A stretch of 50,042 bases of DNA from Rickettsiales bacterium (lineage in GTDB: Bacteria > Pseudomonadota > Alphaproteobacteria > Rickettsiales > JABIRX01), in the NCBI GenBank assembly GCA_016778805.1, contig JADHOX010000004.1:1-50042 (forward strand). The letters are read 5' to 3'. The position numbers and the translations under genes were made by a program. Below are positions 28,733-37,791 of this stretch, piece after piece; within the stretch, counting starts at the first letter, position 1, and every line of letters starts with the position of its first letter. The notes beneath the pieces were generated by a model. The model was not told the DNA's origin and did no database searches. It saw only the letters and a program-made list of their open reading frames with translations.

Positions 28733-29749
28733 CTAATGAGATTTAATGATTTTACCTATTTGATAATATTCGCTATTTTGTTTCTCAAGCAATGTTTTTA
28801 CTTGTTCAAGTTTGTTATCTTGAATTACAAGTACCATACCAATTCCACAATTGAAGGTTTTAAGCATTTCGTAATTTTCTAAATTACTATATTTTTTGAT
28901 CCATTGCCAAATTGGTTTATTTAAAGGAAGTTCTGACTCATTAAGTTGATATGAAAAGCCTTCAGGTATAATTCTTGGCATATTTTCGTCAAAACCACCA
29001 CCTGTAACATGGCACATAGCTGAAATTAAGTCTGCTTCAATAAGAGGGTATAATTCTTTTACGTAAATTTTTGTTGGCGTTAATAATTCATCAATTAATT
29101 TTTTACTATGATCAAATTCAAAATTATCTAATGGATTGATTTTATGGGTTTTAAGTAACTTATGTATTAATGAATAGCCATTTGAATGAATACCAGATGA
29201 AGCAATTCCAATCAATGTGTAATTTTCATCAATATTATTTTTTGGTAAAATCTTATTACGTTCAACCGCTCCAACAGTAAATCCAGCTAAATCATAATCA
29301 CCAGGTTTATACATTGATGGCATTTCAGCGGTTTCACCACCAACTAAAGCGCATCCAGCTTCAGAACATGCTAATGCAACTGAATTAATAACTTTTTGGG
29401 AAACATTAACATCTAATAATCCGCAGGCAAAATAATCTAAGAAAAATAATGGTTTAGCACCTTGAACTAAAATGTCATTTACACACATAGCTACAAGATC
29501 AAAGCCAATATAATCATGAATATTATAATCTATTGCTAATTTTAATTTAGTTCCTACACCATCTGTGCCTGTAACTAATATAGGATCATTAAAGCCGGTA
29601 GCTTTAAGGTCAAATAATCCTGCAAATCCTCCGATCTTACTAATAACACCGGGTATTTTAGTAGCTTCAATATTAGTTTTTATATCGGAGATCATATTAG
29701 CAGCTTTCTCTGTATCAACTCCAGAATCTTTATATGTAATTTTAGTCAT
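28733..29749 (-). CDS. purM: Phosphoribosylformylglycinamidine cyclo-ligase
   Basis: ATP-dependent cyclisation of FGAM to AIR in purine synthesis, cytoplasmic homodimer. 338 residues, normal. Signatures are YKDSGVDTEKAANMI at the N-terminus, GTDGVGTKLKLA, ALVGGETAEMP, GVHSNGYSL in the form GIHSNGYSL, and HVTGGGFDENMPRI. The ATG overlaps the M16 peptidase gene by eight bases and the stop is one base before purN. The presence of purM and purN suggests de novo purine synthesis, unlike Rickettsia. Confidence 0.97.
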   Translation of the reverse strand: MTKITYKDSGVDTEKAANMISDIKTNIEATKIPGVISKIGGFAGLFDLKATGFNDPILVTGTDGVGTKLKLAIDYNIHDYIGFDLVAMCVNDILVQGAKPLFFLDYFACGLLDVNVSQKVINSVALACSEAGCALVGGETAEMPSMYKPGDYDLAGFTVGAVERNKILPKNNIDENYTLIGIASSGIHSNGYSLIHKLLKTHKINPLDNFEFDHSKKLIDELLTPTKIYVKELYPLIEADLISAMCHVTGGGFDENMPRIIPEGFSYQLNESELPLNKPIWQWIKKYSNLENYEMLKTFNCGIGMVLVIQDNKLEQVKTLLEKQNSEYYQIGKIIKSH

Positions 29750-31163
29750 TAATTAAATTTATAAAATCATTATCATTTTCAGGAATTAAATATGATCTAA
29801 CAAGATTTTCTTTGATAAAAATTTTGTTAGCAACCTGAATAATATCTCGATATTTCACTGCTTGAATATTTTTTTCCCAATTAACAATATCTTTTTGTTT
29901 TAATCCAGATGCATAAGCAAAACCAATATTAAATCCTAGTGATTTAAATGATTCCTTATCATAAATTGAGTTTGAAATTAAATTTTGTTTAGCTGTTTCA
30001 AAAAGTTCATTATTAAATCTTCCAAGTTTTAAATTTTGCAATAAAAGTTTCATATTATTATACAAAAGTGGAAGTTTTTCTTTCTCTTTTAATGAAAAGC
30101 TAATTGCAAAATAATTACCACCAAGTCTTGATAAACTAGCATTTGATGTAGCAGCATTAATTGCAATTTGATTATCTATAACAAAATTCTGTGTTAAAAG
30201 TGAATTTGGTAAATCCGACAGCATTTTATTTAATACAATCAAAGCATATCGATTTTTTTCTTTTTGTTCATAAAAGTTGTTTATCCTGTAAACCCAATTG
30301 ACATTGTAACTATCAATTTTGTGACTCTTCTTGATAATTATCTTATCTTGATCTTTTATTTCAGGAAAAACTTGTTTTTGAATGTTAATATTTTGTGGAG
30401 TTTTTTGTTGGTTTTCGACAAAATACTGAGTAAATTTTTCATTTAGAATTTTTAGCAACTCATCTTCAGTTATATCTCCACTAATTACAAAAAATATTTT
30501 ATCACTATTATAATGATTAAGCTTAAACTCTTTTAAATCATCTAAAGTAATATTTTTAATATCATCTTCATAACCAATTAAAGGTCTAGAATAGGGGTTT
30601 TGTGCTCCAAATAATACTTTTTTTGTATTAATCATTAATTCTTGACCAGGGTTATTTTCTTTTCGTAAAAGTCTTTCTTCTAGGATAATTTTCTTTTCAT
30701 TCTCAATTAGATCAGGATCAAAAATTAAATTATTTAATCTATCAAATTCAAAATCTAAGATTTTACTGAAATATTCTTTAGGAAAAATTGAAAAATAACT
30801 CGTGTAATCAAATGATGTAAAGGCATTATTAGAACCACCAATTGATTCAAGAAAAGCATCATATTCGCCTTTATCATAATTAATAGTATTATGAAAAATA
30901 ATATGTTCAAAAAAATGAGCGATTCCAGTTTTATTTTTGGGCTCATCAACACCTCCAACATTAAACCAAATCATATTTAATATTGCTGGCACTTTTTTAT
31001 TAGGAATAAAAATAACAGGTATTTTGTTATTTAATTTAAGAAACTTGATATCAAGTTGTGGAATTTCTTGTTGATTTGAGTGTTTATCAACAAAATAGAG
31101 TATAAATGGAATTACAATTAATGATAAAAAAAATGTCGGAATGATAATTCTAATTTTTTTCAT
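29742..31163 (-). CDS. M16 family zinc metallopeptidase
   Basis: Exported insulinase-type peptidase of 473 residues, counted from the ATG at 31163; a longer reading from TTG at 31184 is less likely. Residues 5-24 (RIIIPTFFLSLIVIPFILYF) form a signal anchor or signal peptide, so it acts in the periplasm or at its membrane. The inverted zinc motif HFFEH (83-87) is present, with the downstream glutamate in EKKIILEERLLR, so the first M16 half is catalytically competent. The second half (~210-470) is the inactive M16_C clamshell. It overlaps dusB by 14 bases and purM by eight. Substrate unknown; relatives degrade signal peptides or imported peptides. Confidence 0.9.
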   Translation of the reverse strand: MKKIRIIIPTFFLSLIVIPFILYFVDKHSNQQEIPQLDIKFLKLNNKIPVIFIPNKKVPAILNMIWFNVGGVDEPKNKTGIAHFFEHIIFHNTINYDKGEYDAFLESIGGSNNAFTSFDYTSYFSIFPKEYFSKILDFEFDRLNNLIFDPDLIENEKKIILEERLLRKENNPGQELMINTKKVLFGAQNPYSRPLIGYEDDIKNITLDDLKEFKLNHYNSDKIFFVISGDITEDELLKILNEKFTQYFVENQQKTPQNINIQKQVFPEIKDQDKIIIKKSHKIDSYNVNWVYRINNFYEQKEKNRYALIVLNKMLSDLPNSLLTQNFVIDNQIAINAATSNASLSRLGGNYFAISFSLKEKEKLPLLYNNMKLLLQNLKLGRFNNELFETAKQNLISNSIYDKESFKSLGFNIGFAYASGLKQKDIVNWEKNIQAVKYRDIIQVANKIFIKENLVRSYLIPENDNDFINLIND

Positions 31164-32124
31164 TGTTAAAAAACTCCGTAACAATTGTTAATACTTCATC
31201 TAATTTAGACATTTTATTGACTCGATTTCTAAATTCAGCAGAATTTTTTAATCCTTTTGAGTACCATGATAAATGTTTCCTAGCCATTCTAATACCAACT
31301 TCTTCACCATAATGTTCTACCATATCATGGAGATGAGAATAAATAATTTTACATTTCTCATTAAAATCAGGTTCTTCAATATGTTCACCAGTTTTAATAA
31401 AATGATCAACTTGATTTATAAGCCATGGTTTTCCATAAACAGCTCGTCCGATCATTATTCCATCAGCATTTGATTCTTTTAAGGCCATAAGAGCATCATC
31501 ATATGATCTAATATCACCATTTGCTATTACTGGTATAGAAACAGCATTTTTAACGCTGCTAATAAATTTCCAGTCAGCAACTCCATTATAAAGCTGACAT
31601 CTTGTTCTTCCATGAACTGTAATTAATTTTATACCAATATCTTCAGCAATTTTAGCAAGTTTTGGTGCATTTAAACTATTATGATCCCATCCCATTCGCA
31701 TTTTTAAGGTTACTGGAATATCAACTGCTGTGACAACTGCTTCTAGAATTTTTGTTGCAAGCGGTTCATCACGCATCAATGCAGAACCGGCATAACCATT
31801 TACTACTTTTTTTACTGGGCAACCAAAATTTATATCAATGATATCAGCACCCATATCTTGGTTTAGTTTTGCAGCTTCTGCCATCACTTCAGGGTCACAC
31901 CCTGCAAGTTGAACAACTTTTGGCATATCTGTAAAATTATCAAATTTACATTTTTGTATAGATTGTTTGGTCTGGATGATCATTGCCCTAGAAGCAATCA
32001 TTTCAGAAACAACTAAACCAGCGCCAAAACTATTTACTAATTTCCGAAAAGGAAAATCAGTAACACCTGACATTGGAGCAAGAAAAACATTTGATTTTAG
32101 CTGATATTTACCAATTGAAATCAT
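31150..32124 (-). CDS. dusB: tRNA-dihydrouridine synthase DusB
   Basis: FMN-dependent enzyme that reduces specific uridines to dihydrouridine in the tRNA D loop. 324 residues. N-terminal LAPMSGVTDFPFRKL, catalytic cysteine C102 in NFGCPVKKVVNGYAGSALM, KMRMGWD, HGRTRCQLYNG, VIANGDI and MIGRAVYGKPW are all DusB-type signatures. The C-terminal helical RNA-binding domain is complete. It lies eight bases after the SLC13-type permease gene and overlaps the M16 peptidase gene. In many proteobacteria dusB precedes ntrB or fis; neither is here. Confidence 0.95.
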   Translation of the reverse strand: MISIGKYQLKSNVFLAPMSGVTDFPFRKLVNSFGAGLVVSEMIASRAMIIQTKQSIQKCKFDNFTDMPKVVQLAGCDPEVMAEAAKLNQDMGADIIDINFGCPVKKVVNGYAGSALMRDEPLATKILEAVVTAVDIPVTLKMRMGWDHNSLNAPKLAKIAEDIGIKLITVHGRTRCQLYNGVADWKFISSVKNAVSIPVIANGDIRSYDDALMALKESNADGIMIGRAVYGKPWLINQVDHFIKTGEHIEEPDFNEKCKIIYSHLHDMVEHYGEEVGIRMARKHLSWYSKGLKNSAEFRNRVNKMSKLDEVLTIVTEFFNNEKN

Positions 32125-32132
32125 TAAAATTT

Positions 32133-34022
32133 CTAAGTTACGTTAAAATAATACTCAAGAAGGAGAATATACACGTAACAAAGAAGAAGAGCAAGTGGAA
32201 TTCCTGATTTCACAAAATCATAAAACTTATATTTTCCAGGTGACATTACTAGAAGATTAGTTTGATAACCAATTGGTGTTATGAATGACGAATTACAAGC
32301 AAAAATCATGGCAAAAATAAAGATTCTAGGATCTATCATTAATTTAAGCGCTAAATTGATCGCAACAGGTGTAAAAATAACTGCTGTTGCTGCATTTGAT
32401 AACAGGTTTGTCATAAGAGTTATAAATAGAAAAAAACATGCAATTATCATTGGTGTGGACATGCCATCAAAGGCTCCAACAACAGTTCCTGCAATTAATG
32501 AAGCTGCTCCAGTTGCTTGCAATGCTGTTCCCATAGCTATTGATGCAACAATTAATAATACAACAGTTCTATCAATTGATCTTGCAGCTTGTCTAATATT
32601 TATACAATTCAACAATATTAAAATTGCTGCTGCTGTAAAAGCTGAGATTGATAATGGAACAATATTTAATGCAGCTAAAACAATTACAGAGAAAAATATC
32701 ACTAAGGTTTTAATAACACGAGATATAGAGCTAATTTGCTGAGTACTCCATTTTGTTAAAATCAAATCCTTATTATTACGTAATTCTAATATTTTACTAA
32801 TATCACCTAAAATTAATAGAACATCACCAGCAATAAGGTGAAGTTTTGTCATTTTTGTTTTAATAAGATTTCCTTTCCTTTGTATACCGATTACGGGACA
32901 ATCATAATTAGTATAAAATTCAGCATTTTTAATCGTGTTACCAATTAATCTTGACGCAGGTGCAACAACTAGTTCAGCTAAGTTTGCTTCTTCAATATTA
33001 ATCTTATTTTTTTCATCAATTTCATCATTAAGATCATCATCTTCAGCTTCAAGAAAGTGAAGGTTTTTGATAAAAACATGAGGTTTTTTATGAACTAATG
33101 TTGCTAAATCATTTCGAGTACCTGAAATAGTTACAATATCATCTTCAAGTAAAATCATATCATCTTGAAATGGAGGCAAAAAACTATTATTGTCTCTTTC
33201 AATAGTTCTAATAGTTAAATCAGGAAAGCCAGGTAAATATCCTTCTACAATCGCTGTATTAATGAGTTTTGAATCACTACATATATTTATTTGTGATATA
33301 AATGGTCTGTCATCAATATATGAATCATGTTCTTTTGCATTATCTGGAAGAGTCTTAGGTAAATAAAACATTATATACATCAATCCAGCAAATGCCATTA
33401 TACTTCCTGGTATAATAAATTCAAAAAAATCTAAAGGAGGTAAACCAAGATTTTGAACTGAACCTGAGATAAGAAGATTAGTACTACTTCCAACTAATGT
33501 TGTCATACCACCAAGAATTGATGCATATGAAAGTGGTATCATTACCTTACTTGCGGAAATATTAAGTCTTCTAGCAACATCACTAAGTATAGGGATAAAA
33601 ATAACTACAACAGGTGTGTTATTCATGAAAGCACTTATGACAATAATCAAAAATAATGACAGAATAATTGCAATAAAGGCATTACTTTGACTGACTTTTA
33701 ATATTAATTTTGGAATAATATTTAAAGCATTTGATTGAATAATAGCTTGACCAATAATTAACATTGAAACAATGGTAATCAATGATGGATCTGCAAATCC
33801 AAGTAAGAAAGCATTTGTTGATAATATATTATTACCTCCAGCATCAGCTAGGGGAAAAAAGTGAAAGAAAACCATAAATGTCGCAATCACAAACATAGAG
33901 GTTATTTCTAAGGATATCTTTTCAGTAACATAAGAGATTATTGCTAATGCAATAACTATTAGTGTGAAATAAGTATGAAAATCAATGAATTTCGTTACAA
34001 AAAGGGTATGAGCTTCAAACAT
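32133..34022 (-). CDS. SLC13-type anion permease with TrkA-C (RCK_C) domains
   Basis: 629-residue inner-membrane transporter. About six hydrophobic helices lie in residues ~15-215 and six more in ~430-625, each half with the ion-transporter superfamily segments (SAFMNNTPVVVIFIPI in the first half, TNLLSNAATAVIFTP in the second). Between them are two cytoplasmic TrkA-C-type domains (~230-320 and ~340-420, for example LIGNTIKNAEFY and LIAGDVLLILGD). This architecture is typical of SLC13/CitT-related carriers annotated for sulfate, dicarboxylate or arsenite; substrate cannot be chosen. It heads the run with dusB and follows the SH3 gene by 19 bases on the same strand. Confidence 0.9.
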   Translation of the reverse strand: MFEAHTLFVTKFIDFHTYFTLIVIALAIISYVTEKISLEITSMFVIATFMVFFHFFPLADAGGNNILSTNAFLLGFADPSLITIVSMLIIGQAIIQSNALNIIPKLILKVSQSNAFIAIILSLFLIIVISAFMNNTPVVVIFIPILSDVARRLNISASKVMIPLSYASILGGMTTLVGSSTNLLISGSVQNLGLPPLDFFEFIIPGSIMAFAGLMYIMFYLPKTLPDNAKEHDSYIDDRPFISQINICSDSKLINTAIVEGYLPGFPDLTIRTIERDNNSFLPPFQDDMILLEDDIVTISGTRNDLATLVHKKPHVFIKNLHFLEAEDDDLNDEIDEKNKINIEEANLAELVVAPASRLIGNTIKNAEFYTNYDCPVIGIQRKGNLIKTKMTKLHLIAGDVLLILGDISKILELRNNKDLILTKWSTQQISSISRVIKTLVIFFSVIVLAALNIVPLSISAFTAAAILILLNCINIRQAARSIDRTVVLLIVASIAMGTALQATGAASLIAGTVVGAFDGMSTPMIIACFFLFITLMTNLLSNAATAVIFTPVAINLALKLMIDPRIFIFAMIFACNSSFITPIGYQTNLLVMSPGKYKFYDFVKSGIPLALLLCYVYILLLEYYFNVT

Positions 34023-34041
34023 TAATTTATCTTAAAATATT

Positions 34042-34521
34042 TTAGAAATTCTCATAATCATATACTCCCCAAATATTATTTTTTTTAAACCAACCTGTAA
34101 TACCGTTAATATTGACTTCACACCAACTATTTCGACATGATAATATTGTACCTCTAACATTTGATTCAACAATATATTCAGCTATTGGTTTTTCACCAGG
34201 TTTTCTATATAAAACAGAACTATTATTTCTAACAACAAAATTTCGAGATTGGCTAATTAAAGTCATATGAACCCAGCCTATATCTCCTTTAGAATCTTTA
34301 ACTTTATACCAGTTATTATATTTACTTAAAATTTCAATTGGTATGCTATTACCTTGATAGATCCATTTAATTGGATAATTTATACTTGGTCCAGTCCTAA
34401 CATTCGTTTCATGATATTTTAATGATGCGAATTTAGGAAAATCACTCTCTTGTTTTTTATTATTTGCAAAAGCAATATTGCTAATTAAAACAAATATTAT
34501 TAATAAAAAATTACTCTTCAT
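34042..34521 (-). CDS. Secreted bacterial SH3-domain protein
   Basis: 159 residues. A signal peptide (MKSNFLLIIFVLISNIAFA) is followed by two SH3b-like repeats: ~33-90 (TNVRTGPSINYPIKWIYQGN, WYKVKDSKGDIGWVH) and ~95-155 (SVLYRKPGEKPIAEYI, CRNSWCEVNINGITGWFK). Such domains bind peptidoglycan or its peptides, so a periplasmic wall-associated role is inferred. Two cysteines (SCRNSWC) may form a disulfide. It belongs to the SH3-domain proteins common in alphaproteobacteria, whose precise function is unknown. Its start is only 20 bases from the divergent moxR start, so promoters of the two must overlap coding sequence or each other. Confidence 0.85.
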   Translation of the reverse strand: MKSNFLLIIFVLISNIAFANNKKQESDFPKFASLKYHETNVRTGPSINYPIKWIYQGNSIPIEILSKYNNWYKVKDSKGDIGWVHMTLISQSRNFVVRNNSSVLYRKPGEKPIAEYIVESNVRGTILSCRNSWCEVNINGITGWFKKNNIWGVYDYENF

Positions 34522-34541
34522 CGATTTAATTTTAAGGTTTA

Positions 34542-35525
34542 ATGATTATGAAAATACCATTTGAAAATAATAAAACAGAAAATAATCAAATAATCAAACT
34601 CAAAGACAATCTACAAAAATTTGTTATTGGTCAAGAAGAGTTAATAGAAAATTTAATTATTGCTCTATTAACTGAGGGTCATGTATTAATTGAAGGTGTT
34701 CCAGGTCTTGCAAAAACTCTTGCTGCAAACTCTTTGGCAAAATCAATAAATGCAATTTTTAAAAGAATTCAGTTTACCCCAGATTTATTACCAACTGATT
34801 TAATTGGTACTGAGATCTTTAATCATGAAAAAAATAATTTCGAATTTAAAAAAGGGCCTTTATTTAGTAATATTATTTTAGCAGATGAAATAAATAGAGC
34901 GCCTTCAAAAGTTCAATCCGCTCTATTAGAATCAATGGCTGAAAAACAAATCACAGTTGCTGATACTACTCATAAACTTAATGACTTTTTTTTAGTAGCA
35001 GCGACACAAAATCCAATTGAACAGGAAGGTACATATAATCTTTCCGAAGCAGCTCTTGATCGTTTTATGCTGCATATAGTTGTAACATATCCTGCATTTA
35101 AAGAGGAATTACAAATATTAAAATACGAACTTGATGGTAAATTTGATAATATAAATTTGGAAACTGTTGCAAATATTTATGAATTAAATCTAATTAAAAA
35201 AGAAGTTAAAAGGGTTTTTGTAAGTCCTGCTTTGCAAGAATATATGGTTTCATTAATTTCTGTAACTAGAAACCCATCAAAATATGATGCTGATTTACAT
35301 AATTATATTGATTATGGAGTTTCTCCAAGAGCTTCATTAGCTTTATTAAGAGCATCTCAAGCCTTGGCTTACATTGATGGTGATAATTATGTTACTCCTG
35401 CACATATTCAAAAAATGTTACCAAATGTGTTAAGACATAGATTGGCTGTTAATTACAATGCCAAGGCTGAAAATGTAAGCAAAGATGAGATTATTAAAAG
35501 AATAATTGCGGTGACTGCATATTAA
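34542..35525 (+). CDS. moxR: MoxR family AAA+ ATPase
   Basis: Chaperone-like AAA+ ATPase that partners VWA-domain proteins, here most likely BatA and BatB. 327 residues from the ATG at 34542; a second in-frame ATG at 34548 is equally plausible, with AAGG at 34534-34537 positioned for either. Walker A is GVPGLAKT (52-59) and Walker B ILADEINRAP; sensor/arginine motifs ATQNPIEQEGTYNLSEAALDRF and the C-terminal lid YGVSPRASLALLRASQALA are characteristic. One base separates it from the DUF58 gene. The matching VWA genes are on the other strand at 12134-16427. Confidence 0.94.
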   Translation: MIMKIPFENNKTENNQIIKLKDNLQKFVIGQEELIENLIIALLTEGHVLIEGVPGLAKTLAANSLAKSINAIFKRIQFTPDLLPTDLIGTEIFNHEKNNFEFKKGPLFSNIILADEINRAPSKVQSALLESMAEKQITVADTTHKLNDFFLVAATQNPIEQEGTYNLSEAALDRFMLHIVVTYPAFKEELQILKYELDGKFDNINLETVANIYELNLIKKEVKRVFVSPALQEYMVSLISVTRNPSKYDADLHNYIDYGVSPRASLALLRASQALAYIDGDNYVTPAHIQKMLPNVLRHRLAVNYNAKAENVSKDEIIKRIIAVTAY

Positions 35526-35526
35526 A

Positions 35527-36426
35527 ATGACAGATACTGAATTATATCCTGATTTTAAATCACTTAATAAGATTATTAATATTCTCGATCATGAGAAAAT
35601 TAAAATCAAAACCCAAAATGTTAATAGTCTATCAGGTATATATAAATCAAAATATAAATCATCTGGCCTGATTTTTGATAATATTAGAAAATATCAATTT
35701 GGCGATGATAAGAGAGCTATTGATTGGAAGGCTTCAGCAAGAACTGGAAAATTACATGTTAAAGAATTTATTGAAGAGAGAAATACCGAGTTAGTAATTG
35801 CTGTGAATAATTCATCTGAAATGTTTTTCGCATCTAAATATAAGTTTAAATCATATTTAGCAATTGAGGTTTTTGCATTTATAGCAAGTTTAGCACTTAG
35901 TCATCATGACTATATCACTCCGTTAATTTTCAACTCAGATATTGATAAAAACTTTTATACTAAAACCAATAATAAGAAGAGTTTATATTATGTTTTAAAT
36001 AAAATTATTACTAGCAGTCATTCTAAAGAGAATTATTTAAGTAACATCAATGTTTTTTCAGAACTAAGAAAGCGTAAATTATCTGGTAAAAATATTTTCA
36101 TAATTTTACCAATTCTTTATGATTTCAATGATGAATATAAAACCATAATAAAACAATTAGCTAAAAATAATCAGTTAAATATTTTTTTTGTTTGGGATGA
36201 TCTAGAATCAAATTTACCATCACTTCAAGATTTTGAAATTTCTAATATAAAAAATCGTGGCTTCTTATTAAATACAGCTGATATTAAGAGCAAAAAATAT
36301 TCAGAATTTTTTAAAAATAAATTTTACGAAATTGATACATTCTTAAATCTTAATCAAATAAAACACTTATTTCTTAATACTAAAGATGATGCTTTTATAA
36401 ATTTATTAAGTTTTTTTAGAGACTAA
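35527..36426 (+). CDS. DUF58 domain protein of the MoxR/Bat system
   Basis: 299 residues, cytoplasmic by appearance (no membrane helix apart from one moderately hydrophobic stretch, YLAIEVFAFIASLALS). The DUF58 core motif YQFGDDKRAIDWKASAR lies at 56-72, followed by KLHVKEFIEERN and a VWA-like fold in which the usual MIDAS DxSxS reads NNSSEM, so metal binding is doubtful. It is one base downstream of moxR, the universal partner arrangement. Normally DUF4381, batA and batB would follow; here the run stops and converges on pdxH with a four-base overlap. Confidence 0.9.
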   Translation: MTDTELYPDFKSLNKIINILDHEKIKIKTQNVNSLSGIYKSKYKSSGLIFDNIRKYQFGDDKRAIDWKASARTGKLHVKEFIEERNTELVIAVNNSSEMFFASKYKFKSYLAIEVFAFIASLALSHHDYITPLIFNSDIDKNFYTKTNNKKSLYYVLNKIITSSHSKENYLSNINVFSELRKRKLSGKNIFIILPILYDFNDEYKTIIKQLAKNNQLNIFFVWDDLESNLPSLQDFEISNIKNRGFLLNTADIKSKKYSEFFKNKFYEIDTFLNLNQIKHLFLNTKDDAFINLLSFFRD

Positions 36427-37016
36427 GGGTATAAAACATTGTTCTTCCAAGCTGAATTAGTATCAGTTCGACTAAATAATACTCTTTTATGTAATCTTGA
36501 GACTCCTCCATCTTCCCAAAATTCAATTTTGGTAGGAATGACTCTGAAGCCGGACCAAAATTTTGGTCTTTCAATCTCTTGATGAGAATCTCGAATAGCA
36601 TGCTCAACTTGTTTACGAAGATCTAAAATATCTTGGTTAAGAGTTTTTGATTGTTTTGAAATAGTTGCACCAATTTTACTATTTATTGGTCTAGATTTAA
36701 AATATTCATCTGCTGTTTGATCAGAAACTTGTCTTACATTGCCCTCAATTCTAATTTGTTTATCTAATGGTTCCCAATAAAAACATAATGCAACTCGAGG
36801 GTTTTCTTTAATTTCATTACCTTTTCGACTTTCTAGATTGGTATAAAAAACAAATCCATCTTCATCAAAATCTTTTAGCAGAACAATCCTTGATGATGGA
36901 AAGCCATGTCTAGATGCTGTAGCTAAATTCATAGCATTTGCTTGTTTGATTTTTTTATTAGCACTGGCTTCTTCAAACCATTCTTTGAAAATCTCAATAG
37001 GATTATTTTCCTGCAT
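36423..37016 (-). CDS. pdxH: Pyridoxamine 5'-phosphate oxidase
   Basis: FMN-dependent oxidase that makes pyridoxal 5'-phosphate from PNP or PMP; last step of vitamin B6 synthesis or salvage. 197 residues, standard. Signatures are PSSRIVLLKDFDEDGFVFYT, ESRKGNEIKENPRVALCFYW, the RIEGNVRQVSD strand, FWSGFRVIPTKIEFW and the C-terminal RLHKRVLF with the catalytic Arg region. It is the final gene of the minus-strand queuosine run, ten bases... after the rhodanese stop, nine bases intervening. Its stop overlaps that of the DUF58 gene. Confidence 0.96.
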   Translation of the reverse strand: MQENNPIEIFKEWFEEASANKKIKQANAMNLATASRHGFPSSRIVLLKDFDEDGFVFYTNLESRKGNEIKENPRVALCFYWEPLDKQIRIEGNVRQVSDQTADEYFKSRPINSKIGATISKQSKTLNQDILDLRKQVEHAIRDSHQEIERPKFWSGFRVIPTKIEFWEDGGVSRLHKRVLFSRTDTNSAWKNNVLYP

Positions 37017-37025
37017 TTTATAAAA

Positions 37026-37337
37026 TTAATATCTAGTTAAATCTGGTTTTACATCTATAGCAATCCGATCAATACCTCCTTTAAGGTTATATAGGTTTTT
37101 AAGACCGTTTTGTTCAAGTATCTGGCAAGCAATAAGACTTCTTCTTCCATGATGACAAAGAAGAATTATTTTATTTTTCCCTAAAATTTCATCATATCTA
37201 TTATTAATTTCATCTAAAGGAATCAGTTTGCCACCAATATTAACAAGCTCAAACTCTTCTTTTGTTCTTACATCAATTAACTCATAATCATTATGATCAA
37301 GAAGAGCAAATTCTTTAGGCGTTATTTCTTTTATCAT
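37026..37337 (-). CDS. Rhodanese-like domain protein
   Basis: Single-domain rhodanese of 103 residues. The catalytic cysteine C61 is in the active-site loop CHHGRRS, with the N-terminal YELIDVRTKEEFELVNIGG (CH2A-type) motif. Predicted to carry persulfide sulfur or act in thiol transfer; the loop of six residues fits sulfurtransferases rather than phosphatases. It starts directly after the queF stop codon with no gap, and pdxH follows. The sulfur acceptor is unknown. Confidence 0.92.
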   Translation of the reverse strand: MIKEITPKEFALLDHNDYELIDVRTKEEFELVNIGGKLIPLDEINNRYDEILGKNKIILLCHHGRRSLIACQILEQNGLKNLYNLKGGIDRIAIDVKPDLTRY

Positions 37338-37790
37338 TTAAGACCTTGCCATATAATTTTTAGTATCAATCTCAGGTATTAGGCAATTCTCGGGTTTTGT
37401 TCCAGTTTGATAAAAAATATCAATTGGAATTCCGCCTCTAGGATACCATAAGCCAGTAATTCTAAACCATTTAGGTGAAATAGTTTTAATAATATCTTTA
37501 GCAATACTTATTGTGCAATCTTCGTGGAAAGCTCCATGGTTTCTATAAGAAAATAAATATAATTTAAGTGATTTGCTTTCGACTATCAATTTATCAGCAA
37601 TATAATCAAGGGTAATATGCGCAAAATCAGGTTGAGAAGTAATAGGGCATATTGATGTAAATTCAGGACATGTAAAACGTATAGAGTAATCTGTATCTGG
37701 GTGTGGATTAGGAACAGATTCTAAAATATCTATAGAAGGTTCCAAAGGGATATTAGATTGTTTACCTAATGAGTTAAGATTTTTAACCAT
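37338..37790 (-). CDS. queF: NADPH-dependent preQ0 reductase
   Basis: Reduces the nitrile of 7-cyano-7-deazaguanine (preQ0) to the aminomethyl of preQ1 in queuosine synthesis. 150 residues, the short unimodular QueF form. The catalytic cysteine C48 and acid D55 are in TSICPITSQPDFA, with the seven-residue spacing known for Bacillus QueF, and the NADPH-site motif ESKSLKLYLFSYRNH follows. It lies one base after the GNAT gene and abuts the rhodanese gene. QueD and the later tgt/queA/queG steps are not in the window. Confidence 0.96.
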   Translation of the reverse strand: MVKNLNSLGKQSNIPLEPSIDILESVPNPHPDTDYSIRFTCPEFTSICPITSQPDFAHITLDYIADKLIVESKSLKLYLFSYRNHGAFHEDCTISIAKDIIKTISPKWFRITGLWYPRGGIPIDIFYQTGTKPENCLIPEIDTKNYMARS

Positions 37791-37791
37791 A

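Noticed and set aside
32281-32742. Open frame of 153 codons antisense to the SLC13-type permease gene
   Set aside because: It is the mirror of hydrophobic codons in the real gene, has no family signature and no ribosome binding site.
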